Below are positions 27,448 through 36,161 of a DNA stretch of 64,000 bases, one piece after another (within the stretch, counting starts at the first letter, position 1; the number at the start of each line of letters is the position of its first letter). Position numbers and translations under genes: made by a program. The notes beneath the pieces are model-generated. The model searched no databases. It was not told the origin of the DNA and was given only the letters and a program-made list of their open reading frames with translations. The DNA is from Bradyrhizobium cajani (GTDB lineage Bacteria; Pseudomonadota; Alphaproteobacteria; Rhizobiales; Xanthobacteraceae), in contig NZ_WQNE01000008.1 of assembly GCF_009759665.1 (NCBI RefSeq), positions 124,001-188,000 on the forward strand, written 5' to 3'.

Positions 27448-29984
27448 GCCGCAATTCTGCCATCGCCAGGCTGAAGCCGCTGCTGATCGCGGCCGCCGCG
27501 GTCATCGCGCTGCCCTTCCTGCTGAGAGCGTTCGGCCTGTCGCTCAACACCGGCACCTGGATCGTCGGGCTCGCGATCGCGACCATGGGGCTCAACCTCT
27601 GCATCGGCTATACCGGCCTGGTCTCGTTCGGCCACAGCGCCTGGTTCGGCATCGGCGCCTATGCCGCCGGCCTGATCCAGCTCCGCCTCTTCCCCGGCGA
27701 GATCTGGCTGCCGCTGGCGGGATCGATGGTGGTCGTCGCGATCGCGTCGGCCGTGATCGGCATGCTGATCCTGCGCCGGCGCGGCGTGTACTTCTCGCTG
27801 CTGACGCTGGCGCTCGCCGCGCTCGTCTACACCACCGCCTTCCGCTGGACGAGCCTCACCGGAGGCGAGGACGGTCTCGGCGGGCTGAAGCGCGGCGCGA
27901 TCGGCCCCGCCAACCTCGACGGCGCGCTCAACTATTATGTCGTGGTCGCGGCGATCGGGCTCGCCGTGCTCTATGTGCTGATGCGCCTCGTGCGTTCGCC
28001 GTTCGGACACGTGCTGGTCGCCATCCGCGAGAACCAGTTGCGCGCGAGCTTCCAGGGCTATCCGGTCGAGCGCTACAAGCTCGCGGTGTTCGTGATCTCG
28101 GCCGTCGTCACCGGCCTTGCCGGCGCGCTGATCGGTTTTCTCAACTATCTGGTGTCCGCCGAAGCCGTCTCGGTGCCGTTCGCCGGTGAGCTCCTGGCAA
28201 TGGTCGTGATCGGCGGCATGCGCAGCCTGCTCGGCCCCGCGCTCGGCGCGCTGTTCTTCATCCTGTTCAGGGAGCTGTTCTCGATCTGGACGTCGGACTG
28301 GCTGTTCTGGTTCGGCCTCACCTTCGTGGCCTTCGTGATGTATTCGCCCGGCGGCCTCGTCGGCATCGGTACGCTGATCATGCGGCGCCTCCGTCCGCCG
28401 GCGGAAGAGACGGCGGCGATGAGCCGGCGCAAGATCTATGAGGGCCTGCCGCTCCCCGATTTCCTTCGGCCCGAGGCGCTGAAGGGCACCGTGCTCGAGG
28501 TCAGCGGCGTGTCCCGGAAGTTCGGTGGCATCCGGGCGGTCCAGGATGCGAGCATCAAGGTTTCCGCCGGCGAGATCCACGCGCTGATCGGGCCGAACGG
28601 CGCCGGCAAGACCACGCTGTTCAACCTGGTGTCCGGCCTCTACGCACCCGATCAGGGCACGATCCGCCTCCAGGGGCGCGACATCGCCGGCGTGCCGGCA
28701 CATCAGATCTGCCATCAAGGGCTGGCGCGCTCGTTCCAGATCACCAATTTGTTTCGCGGGCTCACCATCTACGAGAACCTGCGGCTGTCGCTGCAAGCAC
28801 GCCGCCCCATGCGCTTCAACATCTGGAACGACATCGACGCATACGACGACATCCACGCCGAGACCGCAGCGCTGACGAGATTCCTCGGACTCGAAGGCAT
28901 CGAGGAGATCGAGGGCGGCGAGCTCTCCTATGGCGGGCAGCGGCTGGTCGACCTCGGCATCGCGCTCGGCTCCAAGCCGCAGGTGCTGCTGCTCGACGAG
29001 CCGCTCGCGGGCCTTGCCGCGGCCGAGCGCGAGCGTGTCTCCAACCTCGTCAGGAACATCGCCGCCAACATTCCCGTGCTGATCGTCGAGCACGACATCG
29101 ACCGCGTGCTCGGCTTCTCGCAAATCGTGACCGTGATGAACCAGGGCGAGGTCCTGATGTCCGACTGCCCCAAGGCGGTGCGGGCCGATCTGCGGGTGCA
29201 GGAGATCTATACCGGCAAGGGCATTCCCGCCGTCGAGCACCGGCGCAGCATCGAGACGGCCGGCGAAACCAGGACGGTCCTCAGTCTCGACGGCGTCAAC
29301 ACGTTTTACGGCAAGAGCCACATCCTCAACGACGCCGCGCTCGACGTGCGCGAAGGCGAGATCGTCGCGCTGCTGGGCCGCAACGGCGCCGGCAAATCGA
29401 CGCTGCTCAAGTCCATCGCCGGCCTCGTGCCGGCGGCATCGGGCAGCATCGACTATCGCGGCTCCGACATCGCACGCGTTCCCGCTCCCGACATCGCCCG
29501 CCGCGGCGTCGGCTATGTGCCGCAGGGCCGCGGGCTGTTTGCCGGGATGACCGTGCGCGAAAACCTCGCGCTCGGCCGCCTCGCGCGCAAGACCGACGGC
29601 AGTGACGGCGTGGTCTGGGACGAGGAGCAGATCCTGCACTATTTTCCGCGCCTGAAGGAGCGCATGAACATCGCCGCCGATTATCTGTCCGGCGGCGAGC
29701 AGCAGATGGTCGCAGTCGCCCGCGCGATGTCGGGCAATGTGCGCCTCTTGCTGCTCGACGAGCCGTTCGAGGGCCTCGCGCCGGCGGTGACGCTGGAGCT
29801 GTTTGGGGTGTTCGACCAGCTCCGCGAAAAAATGTCGATCGTGATCGTCGAGCACAATCTCGACCTCGTGCTCGCGCTCGCCGATCGCGTCTTCGCGCTG
29901 GAGCGCGGCGCCGTGTTCCACCAGGGACCGGCGGCACCGCTGCTCAACGATCTCGGTTATCGCAAGCAGATCCTGTGGCTGTGA
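27444..29984 (+). CDS. fused LivM permease - LivG ATPase - LivF ATPase
   Basis: 846 residues in a single uninterrupted frame. Residues 1-320 are a LivM permease (GLNLCIGYTGLVSFGHSAWF, VIGGMRSLLGPALGA). Residues 345-590 are a LivG-type ATPase: Walker A GPNGAGKTT near 383, signature LSYGGQR, Walker B VLLLDEP, H-loop VEHDI. Residues 605-846 are a LivF-type ATPase: Walker A GRNGAGKST near 645, LSGGEQQ, LLLLDEP, IVEHNL. All catalytic motifs are intact in both. Normally these are two or three genes; LivM-LivG fusions are common, a triple fusion less so. It completes the importer started by the two upstream genes. Confidence 0.92.
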   Translation: MSRNSAIARLKPLLIAAAAVIALPFLLRAFGLSLNTGTWIVGLAIATMGLNLCIGYTGLVSFGHSAWFGIGAYAAGLIQLRLFPGEIWLPLAGSMVVVAIASAVIGMLILRRRGVYFSLLTLALAALVYTTAFRWTSLTGGEDGLGGLKRGAIGPANLDGALNYYVVVAAIGLAVLYVLMRLVRSPFGHVLVAIRENQLRASFQGYPVERYKLAVFVISAVVTGLAGALIGFLNYLVSAEAVSVPFAGELLAMVVIGGMRSLLGPALGALFFILFRELFSIWTSDWLFWFGLTFVAFVMYSPGGLVGIGTLIMRRLRPPAEETAAMSRRKIYEGLPLPDFLRPEALKGTVLEVSGVSRKFGGIRAVQDASIKVSAGEIHALIGPNGAGKTTLFNLVSGLYAPDQGTIRLQGRDIAGVPAHQICHQGLARSFQITNLFRGLTIYENLRLSLQARRPMRFNIWNDIDAYDDIHAETAALTRFLGLEGIEEIEGGELSYGGQRLVDLGIALGSKPQVLLLDEPLAGLAAAERERVSNLVRNIAANIPVLIVEHDIDRVLGFSQIVTVMNQGEVLMSDCPKAVRADLRVQEIYTGKGIPAVEHRRSIETAGETRTVLSLDGVNTFYGKSHILNDAALDVREGEIVALLGRNGAGKSTLLKSIAGLVPAASGSIDYRGSDIARVPAPDIARRGVGYVPQGRGLFAGMTVRENLALGRLARKTDGSDGVVWDEEQILHYFPRLKERMNIAADYLSGGEQQMVAVARAMSGNVRLLLLDEPFEGLAPAVTLELFGVFDQLREKMSIVIVEHNLDLVLALADRVFALERGAVFHQGPAAPLLNDLGYRKQILWL

Positions 29985-30013
29985 TGAACTTCGATAGCCG
30001 CGAAGAAGGTGCG

Positions 30014-30133
30014 CCCCCTCTCCCGCTCGCGGGAGAGAGTTGGGGAGAGGGTGTCTCCGCAACGGGACAGTCCCCAAGCGGAGAGAGCCCTCACCCGGCG
30101 CTGTGCGCCGACCTCTCCCGCAAGCGGGAGAGG
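30014..30133. repeat. CTCTCCC-type palindromic repeat, copy 3 of 3
   Basis: CCTCTCCCGCTCGCGGGAGA then GAGTTGGGGAGAGGGTGTCTC on the left; ACCTCTCCCGCAAGCGGGAG then AGGT on the right. Located between convergent genes. Confidence 0.8.
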
Positions 30134-30158
30134 TGGAGCGCGCGGCACCACCGCCCCC

Positions 30159-31133
30159 TTACTCTGCCTTGATGTTCGCCGCCGCCACCACCTCCGCCAG
30201 CTCCTTCGTCTCCTTCGCGATCTTGGCGGTGTAGTCGGCCGGGCTGAGCACGCTCACCACGCCCTGCGTCTCCAGCCGCTGCTGCAGCGCCGGATCCTTG
30301 GCCGCGGCGACGATCTCCCGGTGCAGCGTCTCCAGGATCGGTGCCGGTGTCGCCTTCGGCATGAAGAAGCCGACCCAGAACGAGATGTCGAAGCCGGGAT
30401 AGCCGGCCTCCGCGACGGTCGGCACGTCGGGCAGCGCCGGCAGCCGCTCGGCCGATGACACCGCGAGCGCGCGCAGCTTGCCGGCCTTCACCAGCGGCAC
30501 GGCGGAGAGCGGATCGAACACCGCGAGCACTTCCTGCGCGAGAATGCCGACCTCGGCGGCCGCGCCGCCGCGATACGGCACATGGATCAGCTTGATACCG
30601 GCCTTCTGGCTGAGCAACTCCATGGCGAGATGGGCGAGGTTGCCGTTGCCGCCCGAACCGTAGGCGAGCGCGCCGGGCGCGGCCTTCGCCGCCGCGACGA
30701 GATCGGCCACCGATTTGATATTCGCCGTCTTGGGGTTCTCGGGATTGACGACGAGGACGAGCGGCGCCGAGACGACGGTGGTCAGCGGCGCAAAATCCCT
30801 TTCCGGGTCGTAGCGGATATCCTTGAACAGCGTCTTGTTGAGCGTGATGGTCGACGAGTTGCAGGCGAGGATGGTGTAGCCGTCGCCTTCCGCATGCGCC
30901 ACGCCTTCGGCGGCGATCATGCCGTTGGCGCCGGCGCGGTTCTCGACCACGAAGGGTTGTCCGAGCTTGCTGCCGAGCCGATCGCCGATGATGCGGGCGA
31001 CGACATCGACCGGGCCGCCCGCGCTGAAGCCGGCCATGATCTTGGCCGGGCGCACCGGATATTTTTGCGCGAGGGCCTGCGTCGTCACGCACAATCCGGC
31101 GACAATCGCCAGCAGGCGAAGCGTTCGTTGCAT
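30159..31133 (-). CDS. tripartite tricarboxylate transporter substrate-binding protein (Bug/TctC family)
   Basis: 324 residues. Signal peptide RLLAIVAGLCVTTQALAQ; then YPVRPAKIMAGFSAGGPVDV (the ligand-binding P-loop region), QPFVVENRAGANGMIAAEGV and the second-domain motif HVPYRGGAAAEVG. These periplasmic proteins bind carboxylates or amides for TctAB-type importers, or act as orphan sensors. No tctA or tctB is near, so it is an orphan. CATTCATTCCCTCCCC upstream (reverse of GGGGAGGG) is a good ribosome site. Convergent with the ABC importer genes. Confidence 0.9.
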   Translation of the reverse strand: MQRTLRLLAIVAGLCVTTQALAQKYPVRPAKIMAGFSAGGPVDVVARIIGDRLGSKLGQPFVVENRAGANGMIAAEGVAHAEGDGYTILACNSSTITLNKTLFKDIRYDPERDFAPLTTVVSAPLVLVVNPENPKTANIKSVADLVAAAKAAPGALAYGSGGNGNLAHLAMELLSQKAGIKLIHVPYRGGAAAEVGILAQEVLAVFDPLSAVPLVKAGKLRALAVSSAERLPALPDVPTVAEAGYPGFDISFWVGFFMPKATPAPILETLHREIVAAAKDPALQQRLETQGVVSVLSPADYTAKIAKETKELAEVVAAANIKAE

Positions 31134-31572
31134 TCATTCCCTCCCCAGACCTCTTTGCGCCGCCTGTGCATGCTTGTTGGTCCGACGCATCGGGGATCAT
31201 GATGAGCGGCCACGCCCGATTTCGCAATCGCGTTTGCGCGCCGGCATTCCGCCGCGCGGCACGAGAGAGCAGCTTCGAAACAAAAAATGCGAAAACAACC
31301 CCATGCACAGTAGCCGGCCACTGTCAGAACAAGGGTTTGCGCCGAACGAGGGAATTCGGACATTACGAAATCGAATTGACACGTCGGGCAAAACACCCGC
31401 ATAATGGCATCATCGCGATCACCGTGAGCATCCGGGCCATTCCAGCCGTCGGCGGCTCGACCTGATTGCGCGCAAGCCCTTCATCGATATCCGAAAATCG
31501 CAACCGCCGCGCAGCACGCGCGCGACCGGATTCGCGCAGCAAGCGCTCATGCCGGCAAAGGACTCAAAGCAC
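31134..31572. other. 439-base intergenic region, possible repeat-derived
   Basis: No convincing gene on either strand. The segment 31280-31420 is less G+C-rich, with CGAAACAAAAAATGCGAAAA and GAATTGACACGTCGGGCAAA. It looks like a dispersed intergenic sequence rather than a gene, but I cannot verify copies elsewhere. Short frames through it have unremarkable codon use. Confidence 0.4.
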
Positions 31573-32235
31573 ATGACGACATCTCCCAATTGCACCAGCG
31601 CGTCACCGATCGCAGCACCGGAGCGCGGCGGACCCACGCCCCGGGTCAGGCTCTACCGACGGCGCCTGATGATCCAGCATCCCGACCCGCAGGCCGGCGA
31701 GCGGCTGCTGGCCGACGCGCTCGGCGCCGCCGATCGTGACGCCCTGCATGGCATCCTCAAGCAGTTGATGAAGGCCAGCGTGATCGCGCAGAAGCCCGAC
31801 GAGGCCAACCTCGCCTTCATGATCTCGATGATGAAGGGCATCGCACCCAGGGATTCCATCGAGGCCATGCTGGTGGCGCAGATGGTGTCCGTCCACGTCG
31901 CGGCGATGCGCTCCGCCTTTCGCCTCGCCCTCACCGACAACCTTCCGCAGCAGGAAAGCATTACACGCGCATTGACTCGCCTCGCCCGCACCTTCGCAGC
32001 ACAGATCGAGGCCCTCGGCCGCCTCCGCAGTACCGGCGAGCGCGCGATCACGGTGCAGAACCTCTCGGTACAGGACGGCGGCAAGGCGATCGTTGGCAAC
32101 GTCACCCAGCATGCGAACGTGATCGTTGCGGAGGCCGGCGCGGCGGATACGGCTGCGGATGCAGGACCTGCCCCGGCGCGCGAGGTCCATCGCGGGAAGG
32201 ACGAACCCGGCGTGGCGCACGGCACTGTGGCATGA
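31573..32235 (+). CDS. hypothetical protein upstream of HGG-motif gene
   Basis: 220 residues from ATG 31573 (ATG 31549 is an alternative). Function not recognised. The middle (residues 45-150) is helical: LLADALGAADRDALHGILKQ, then ANLAFMISMMKGIAPRDSIE and an Ala/Met-rich helix. A short beta-like patch VQNLSVQDGGKAIVGNVTQH follows, then a disordered Ala/Asp tail. No signal peptide or membrane helix. The stop overlaps the next start (ATGA), so both genes are co-translated. The QNxxVxDGGxAIVGNV patch resembles proteins that recur, often with an HGG-motif partner, in rhizobial accessory DNA; that is my recollection of the family, not a search result. Confidence 0.7.
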   Translation: MTTSPNCTSASPIAAPERGGPTPRVRLYRRRLMIQHPDPQAGERLLADALGAADRDALHGILKQLMKASVIAQKPDEANLAFMISMMKGIAPRDSIEAMLVAQMVSVHVAAMRSAFRLALTDNLPQQESITRALTRLARTFAAQIEALGRLRSTGERAITVQNLSVQDGGKAIVGNVTQHANVIVAEAGAADTAADAGPAPAREVHRGKDEPGVAHGTVA

Positions 32236-32501
32236 GCAGCGATCACCTCCGCAACACCGATCCGATGCGGGCAAGCGCACGTTGCGGCGCCAGGACCCGC
32301 AACGGCGCTCCCTGCCGCGCGCCGGCGGTGCACGGCAAGACGCGCTGTCGCATGCATGGCGGCGCGCGGAGATGCGGCGCGCCGAAAGCAAACGGAAATG
32401 CCCGGAAGCACGGACTGTTCGCGCGAGATGCCATCGCCGAGCGGGGGCAGGTGCGATTGTTGCTGGGCGAGGCGCAGAAACTGCTGCGGGAGTTGAAGTA
32501 G
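32232..32501 (+). CDS. small HGG-motif protein
   Basis: 89 residues. RCGARTRNGAPCRAPAVHGK is a Cys-containing basic patch, followed by CRMHGGARRCGAPKANGNAR and KHGLFARDA. The HGG...GxP.GN.NA..HG arrangement is a recurrent motif in small proteins of rhizobia and phages, sometimes near terminase-like genes. Three or four Cys/His residues could bind zinc. Starts inside the stop codon of the upstream gene. Function unknown. Confidence 0.7.
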   Translation: MSSDHLRNTDPMRASARCGARTRNGAPCRAPAVHGKTRCRMHGGARRCGAPKANGNARKHGLFARDAIAERGQVRLLLGEAQKLLRELK

Positions 32502-32591
32502 TTTCGCGCGACCTTGCCGTTACTCTCGCGAGCTGCGCCCGCCCAGGCTATCGCGGTGCGACGGAAGACGTGGCGGGAGTTCGCCTACAGT

Positions 32592-32700
32592 CATCCTTCG
32601 AGATGCCCGCCCATGGCGGGCCCTCAGGATGAGGGCGCGTTTCGCGGCGAGATATCAGACCCCATGGTGAGGAGCCCGCCAAAGCGGGCGTCTCACCGCC
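32592..32700. repeat. palindromic intergenic repeat (CATCCTTCGAG type)
   Basis: CATCCTTCGAGATGCCCGCC then CATGGCGGGCCCTCAGGATGAGGG on the left; CATGGTGAGGAGCCCGCC then AAAGCGGGCGTCTCACCG on the right. It occupies part of the 403-base gap before the patatin gene; the rest (32701-32904) shows no gene. Confidence 0.7.
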
Positions 32701-32904
32701 CACCCCGTCCTGCGAGCGATCCGCTCCACCGTCCACCCCGACAATTTCTGCGTGTTTGTGAATTTCTTCACACGCGTTCGGCTACCGCTGTCGCTAGCTT
32801 GTATTTCGTCAAGGCTGCACAGAGCCGCCGACCGGAACCAACCCCAGCGGAGACCAGAACGGACCGCTCGGGCGATCGCGGTGAAACAGGGGGAGATAGG
32901 TGTC

Positions 32905-35895
32905 ATGGGGGCATTGAATCTTTCGCAGGTCCTCTGGGAAGAACGACGGGCGCTCGCCGGTGCTCCCTTGGGATTCCCGCCGGAGACCGAGGTCCAACCA
33001 CTACCAGCCTACGCGCTGGCTCAAGCTCCGCCGCAGTCATCCCCCTCGCCGGGGACGTTGCCGCCGCCGACGGACCCCGTCCCCGAGCAACTCCTGACCG
33101 TCTACGAGGCGCTCAACACGGACGACCGATGGGCGCTGTGCCTGTCCGGCGGAGGAATCCGGAGCGCGGCATTTGCGCTCGGCATCCTGCAACGGATTGC
33201 GGCGCTGGAGGTCACGTCGAAACGTCACGACAAGGAGACCGACTCGGCCCTGAGGCAGTTCGAGTATCTGTCGACCGTGTCGGGAGGTGGATATATCGGC
33301 AGCTGGCTGTCGGCCTGGCTCTATCAGCAGCGCAGGCTACCTCGCCGCGGAGCAGCCGCGAGCACAAGCAAGGTCAGTCAGGGCTCCACGCCGGACTGCG
33401 TGGTATCAGCACTCAATCGGCGAGACAGCCGCGGTCAACTCGGAGATCACGAAGAAGCAGAGCCGATTTCCAATCTCCGGCGCAACTCGCACTTTCTCTC
33501 GCCGAGTTTCTCGTCGATTTCTCCCGACCTGTGGAGTGACGTTGCCAGCGTCCTGCGCAACCTGTTCCTGAACTGGGTCCTGCTCGTCCCTCCGATGATC
33601 CTTGCCGTGCTCGTCACCAAGGCGCTCTATTTCGCTCTCATCGACGCCCACACCATCACAGACGGGTCGAAATGGTTCCTGGTCGTGATGACCATACCGA
33701 CCCTCTGCCTGCTGGCGTCCTTGTCGTTTTCCGTCGCGAACCGCCCCGCCCGCGGCTGGATCAATGTCTCGCAACCCCGCTTTCTCCTGTGCGATCTCAC
33801 GCCCTTCCTTGTCGGGGCCGCACTGCTGGTTTTCGTATTGCAAAGCCCGTACGGCTTGGCGACGCTCTCGGACGTGCTTAGCGCCGGCGGATTCGGATTC
33901 CTCGAGCAGTTCGAACGCGACCACCTGGCAGCGGCGGTGCTGATCCGCGGAGCCATCCTTGGCGTGATATTCTTTCTCGTCTCCTGGGCGCTGGCACCGC
34001 TGTGGACCTTCATTTTCGGGAAATCGGCCCGCCCACCGCCTGCGGCGCGCCCCAAGCATCCGCGGATCGAGCCCTTCGCCTGGGGCATCGCCGGCGCAGC
34101 TTTCGGCCTGCTGAGCGCCGCGGGACTGATTTTTCTTTGGAGCGTCAACCCGTCCGACTCCGCCGCCACCGCAGCGGGTTTTGCCTGCGTGCTCGGGCTG
34201 CCCTGGATCGTGATGGCGCGCATCGTCGCCGACGTGATCTATATCTCGTTTGCCGAGTTTCTGTCCGAGGTGGATGTCGGGCTCGAATTTCAGGCGCGGT
34301 CGAGCGGACTGTTCACGCTGGCCTATCTCGGCTGGCTGCTGTGGTTCGGGCTCGTGGTCGGCGCGCCACCGGCCGCAAGCTGGATCGAGAGCCAGCTTGG
34401 CAGCGCAACCGTCCCCTCGCTCGCCGCCGGGGGAGGTCTTTCCGGCCTGCTCTCCATCATCCTCGGAGCGAGCTCGAAGACCAAGGCCGCCGCCGAGCAG
34501 GTCTCGGGCTTGCGCCAATATCTCGGGCTCAACACGCTCGCGGCCGTCGCAGCGGCGATCTTCGCGGCCGTCCTGGTCGCTCTGCTGTCCATCGGTTGGG
34601 ACGCGGCTTTCAAATCGTTCGCCTCCGGCGCCGACGGTCACATCCCCTGGACCATGGTGTTCGTCGCGGGCATCGTGCTTGGCGTGCTGATCTATGTGGC
34701 CTCACATATCCTCAGCATCAACAGATACTCACTCCACGGCCTCTACCGGAACCGGCTGGTTCGCGCCTTTCTCGGGGCGTCGCGCAACGAGAAGGAGCGT
34801 GACAAGACCAAGAATGCCTTTACGGATTTCGACGGCCGCGACAGCCCGCTCCTGCAAGACCTTTGGGAGCATGGCGTCACACCGACAGGGGCCAATTGGA
34901 AGCCGCTCCACGTCATCAGCGGTGCGCTCAACCTCGTATCGTCCAAGAACCTGGCCTGGCAAGAACGGATGGCGGCGCCCTTCACGTTCTCGCCGCTGCA
35001 TTGCGGCAGCGGCAGCGCCGTGTTTTCGGACGGCGCATACCGGACGACCTACGCCACGGCCGACCAGCCGCAACCTTACGGCGGAAAGCTGACGCTCGGG
35101 ACCGCCATGGCGATTTCCGGCGCGGCCGTGAGCCCGAGCATGGGCTACAACTCATCGCCCGGCGTCGCTTTCCTGATGGCGTTGTTCAATGTGCGCCTCG
35201 GCTGGTGGCTGGCCAACCCGCGCGGCGACAATCCCTACTATTCGGAGGTCAAGCCGACGAACGCGCTCCGGCCGTTCTTCATGGAGATGTTCGGGCTGAC
35301 CAGCGAGACCGAGCGCTGGGTCTACCTGACCGACGGCGGGCACTTCGAAAACCTCGGCCTCTACGAGATGGTTCGCCGGCGCTGCCGCGTGATCGTCGTC
35401 AGCGACGCGGGCTGCGATCCCGATTATGCCTTCGAGGATCTCGGCAACGCGCTTCGCAAGATCTGGATCGATCTCGGCGTGCGCATCGACCTGCATGGCC
35501 TGGACCTGCTCAAGAAGCGCTTCAAGGAACGTCCGAGCCCGGCGAAGGAGGATCCATACTGGGCGATCGGCGATATTCTCTATAGCGAGGCCGATGGCGG
35601 CAAGTCGCAAGACGGACTGCTGCTGTACTTCAAGTCGGGCCTGCACGGTACGGAGCCGATGGGCGTGCTGAGCTATGCGATCGCCCACCCGACCTTTCCG
35701 CACGAGACGACGCTGAATCAATTCTTCACGGAATCGCAGTTCGAGAGCTACCGGGCGCTCGGCTATGAGATCGCAGAACGGGCATTCGAGGCCGGCGGAG
35801 GTCTTTCGGTGGACGCGAAGACTGGAGCGCCACCGACATTCCTCTCGATCATCAAGAACCTCAAAGGCGGGATCGGCGGATCGCCGCAGCCATGA
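32905..35895 (+). CDS. large patatin-like phospholipase-family membrane protein
   Basis: 996 residues from ATG 32905, chosen because AGGGGGAGATAGG lies upstream; the GTG at 32752 would add an implausible Arg-rich stretch. The patatin elements are split across the protein. The oxyanion-hole glycines LSGGGIRSAAF lie near residue 82, the nucleophile Ser in STVSGGGYIGSW near 126, and the catalytic Asp in LTDGGHFENLGLYE near 809. Between them (about residues 210-620) are roughly ten hydrophobic helices, so the lipase halves must meet on one side of the membrane. Expected activity is acyl-ester hydrolysis of lipids. No signal peptide. No operon partner is evident. Confidence 0.8.
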   Translation: MGALNLSQVLWEERRALAGAPLGFPPETEVQPLPAYALAQAPPQSSPSPGTLPPPTDPVPEQLLTVYEALNTDDRWALCLSGGGIRSAAFALGILQRIAALEVTSKRHDKETDSALRQFEYLSTVSGGGYIGSWLSAWLYQQRRLPRRGAAASTSKVSQGSTPDCVVSALNRRDSRGQLGDHEEAEPISNLRRNSHFLSPSFSSISPDLWSDVASVLRNLFLNWVLLVPPMILAVLVTKALYFALIDAHTITDGSKWFLVVMTIPTLCLLASLSFSVANRPARGWINVSQPRFLLCDLTPFLVGAALLVFVLQSPYGLATLSDVLSAGGFGFLEQFERDHLAAAVLIRGAILGVIFFLVSWALAPLWTFIFGKSARPPPAARPKHPRIEPFAWGIAGAAFGLLSAAGLIFLWSVNPSDSAATAAGFACVLGLPWIVMARIVADVIYISFAEFLSEVDVGLEFQARSSGLFTLAYLGWLLWFGLVVGAPPAASWIESQLGSATVPSLAAGGGLSGLLSIILGASSKTKAAAEQVSGLRQYLGLNTLAAVAAAIFAAVLVALLSIGWDAAFKSFASGADGHIPWTMVFVAGIVLGVLIYVASHILSINRYSLHGLYRNRLVRAFLGASRNEKERDKTKNAFTDFDGRDSPLLQDLWEHGVTPTGANWKPLHVISGALNLVSSKNLAWQERMAAPFTFSPLHCGSGSAVFSDGAYRTTYATADQPQPYGGKLTLGTAMAISGAAVSPSMGYNSSPGVAFLMALFNVRLGWWLANPRGDNPYYSEVKPTNALRPFFMEMFGLTSETERWVYLTDGGHFENLGLYEMVRRRCRVIVVSDAGCDPDYAFEDLGNALRKIWIDLGVRIDLHGLDLLKKRFKERPSPAKEDPYWAIGDILYSEADGGKSQDGLLLYFKSGLHGTEPMGVLSYAIAHPTFPHETTLNQFFTESQFESYRALGYEIAERAFEAGGGLSVDAKTGAPPTFLSIIKNLKGGIGGSPQP

Positions 35896-36161
35896 GCTGA
35901 TTCCGTTGGCATTGCGTTGCATTCTAGATCGCCGCGCCGGCCCCATGGTCTGCGCGGCGATCGCTCGCGTCGGCGGCTAACCGCTTTGCGGCCCTCCCAC
36001 AACATCCCTCAGTCCGATGCCGTGTCCTGGCCGATATCTCGCGGCTGGTACGGGTTCCCTCGCCTTGCCGCGCCGGTCGTGGCCGTCCGGATTGAAATGC
36101 TCGCGACATCGGAACTTCCCGCGCTGGCGCACCTTGAATTCAGCAAACGGAAGACTCGGCC

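Noticed and set aside
27372..30077. 901-residue open frame antisense to the Liv fusion gene
   Set aside because: High G+C leaves long open frames opposite real genes; its translation is His/Asp/Arg/Glu-rich with no domain, while the plus strand has complete ABC motifs.
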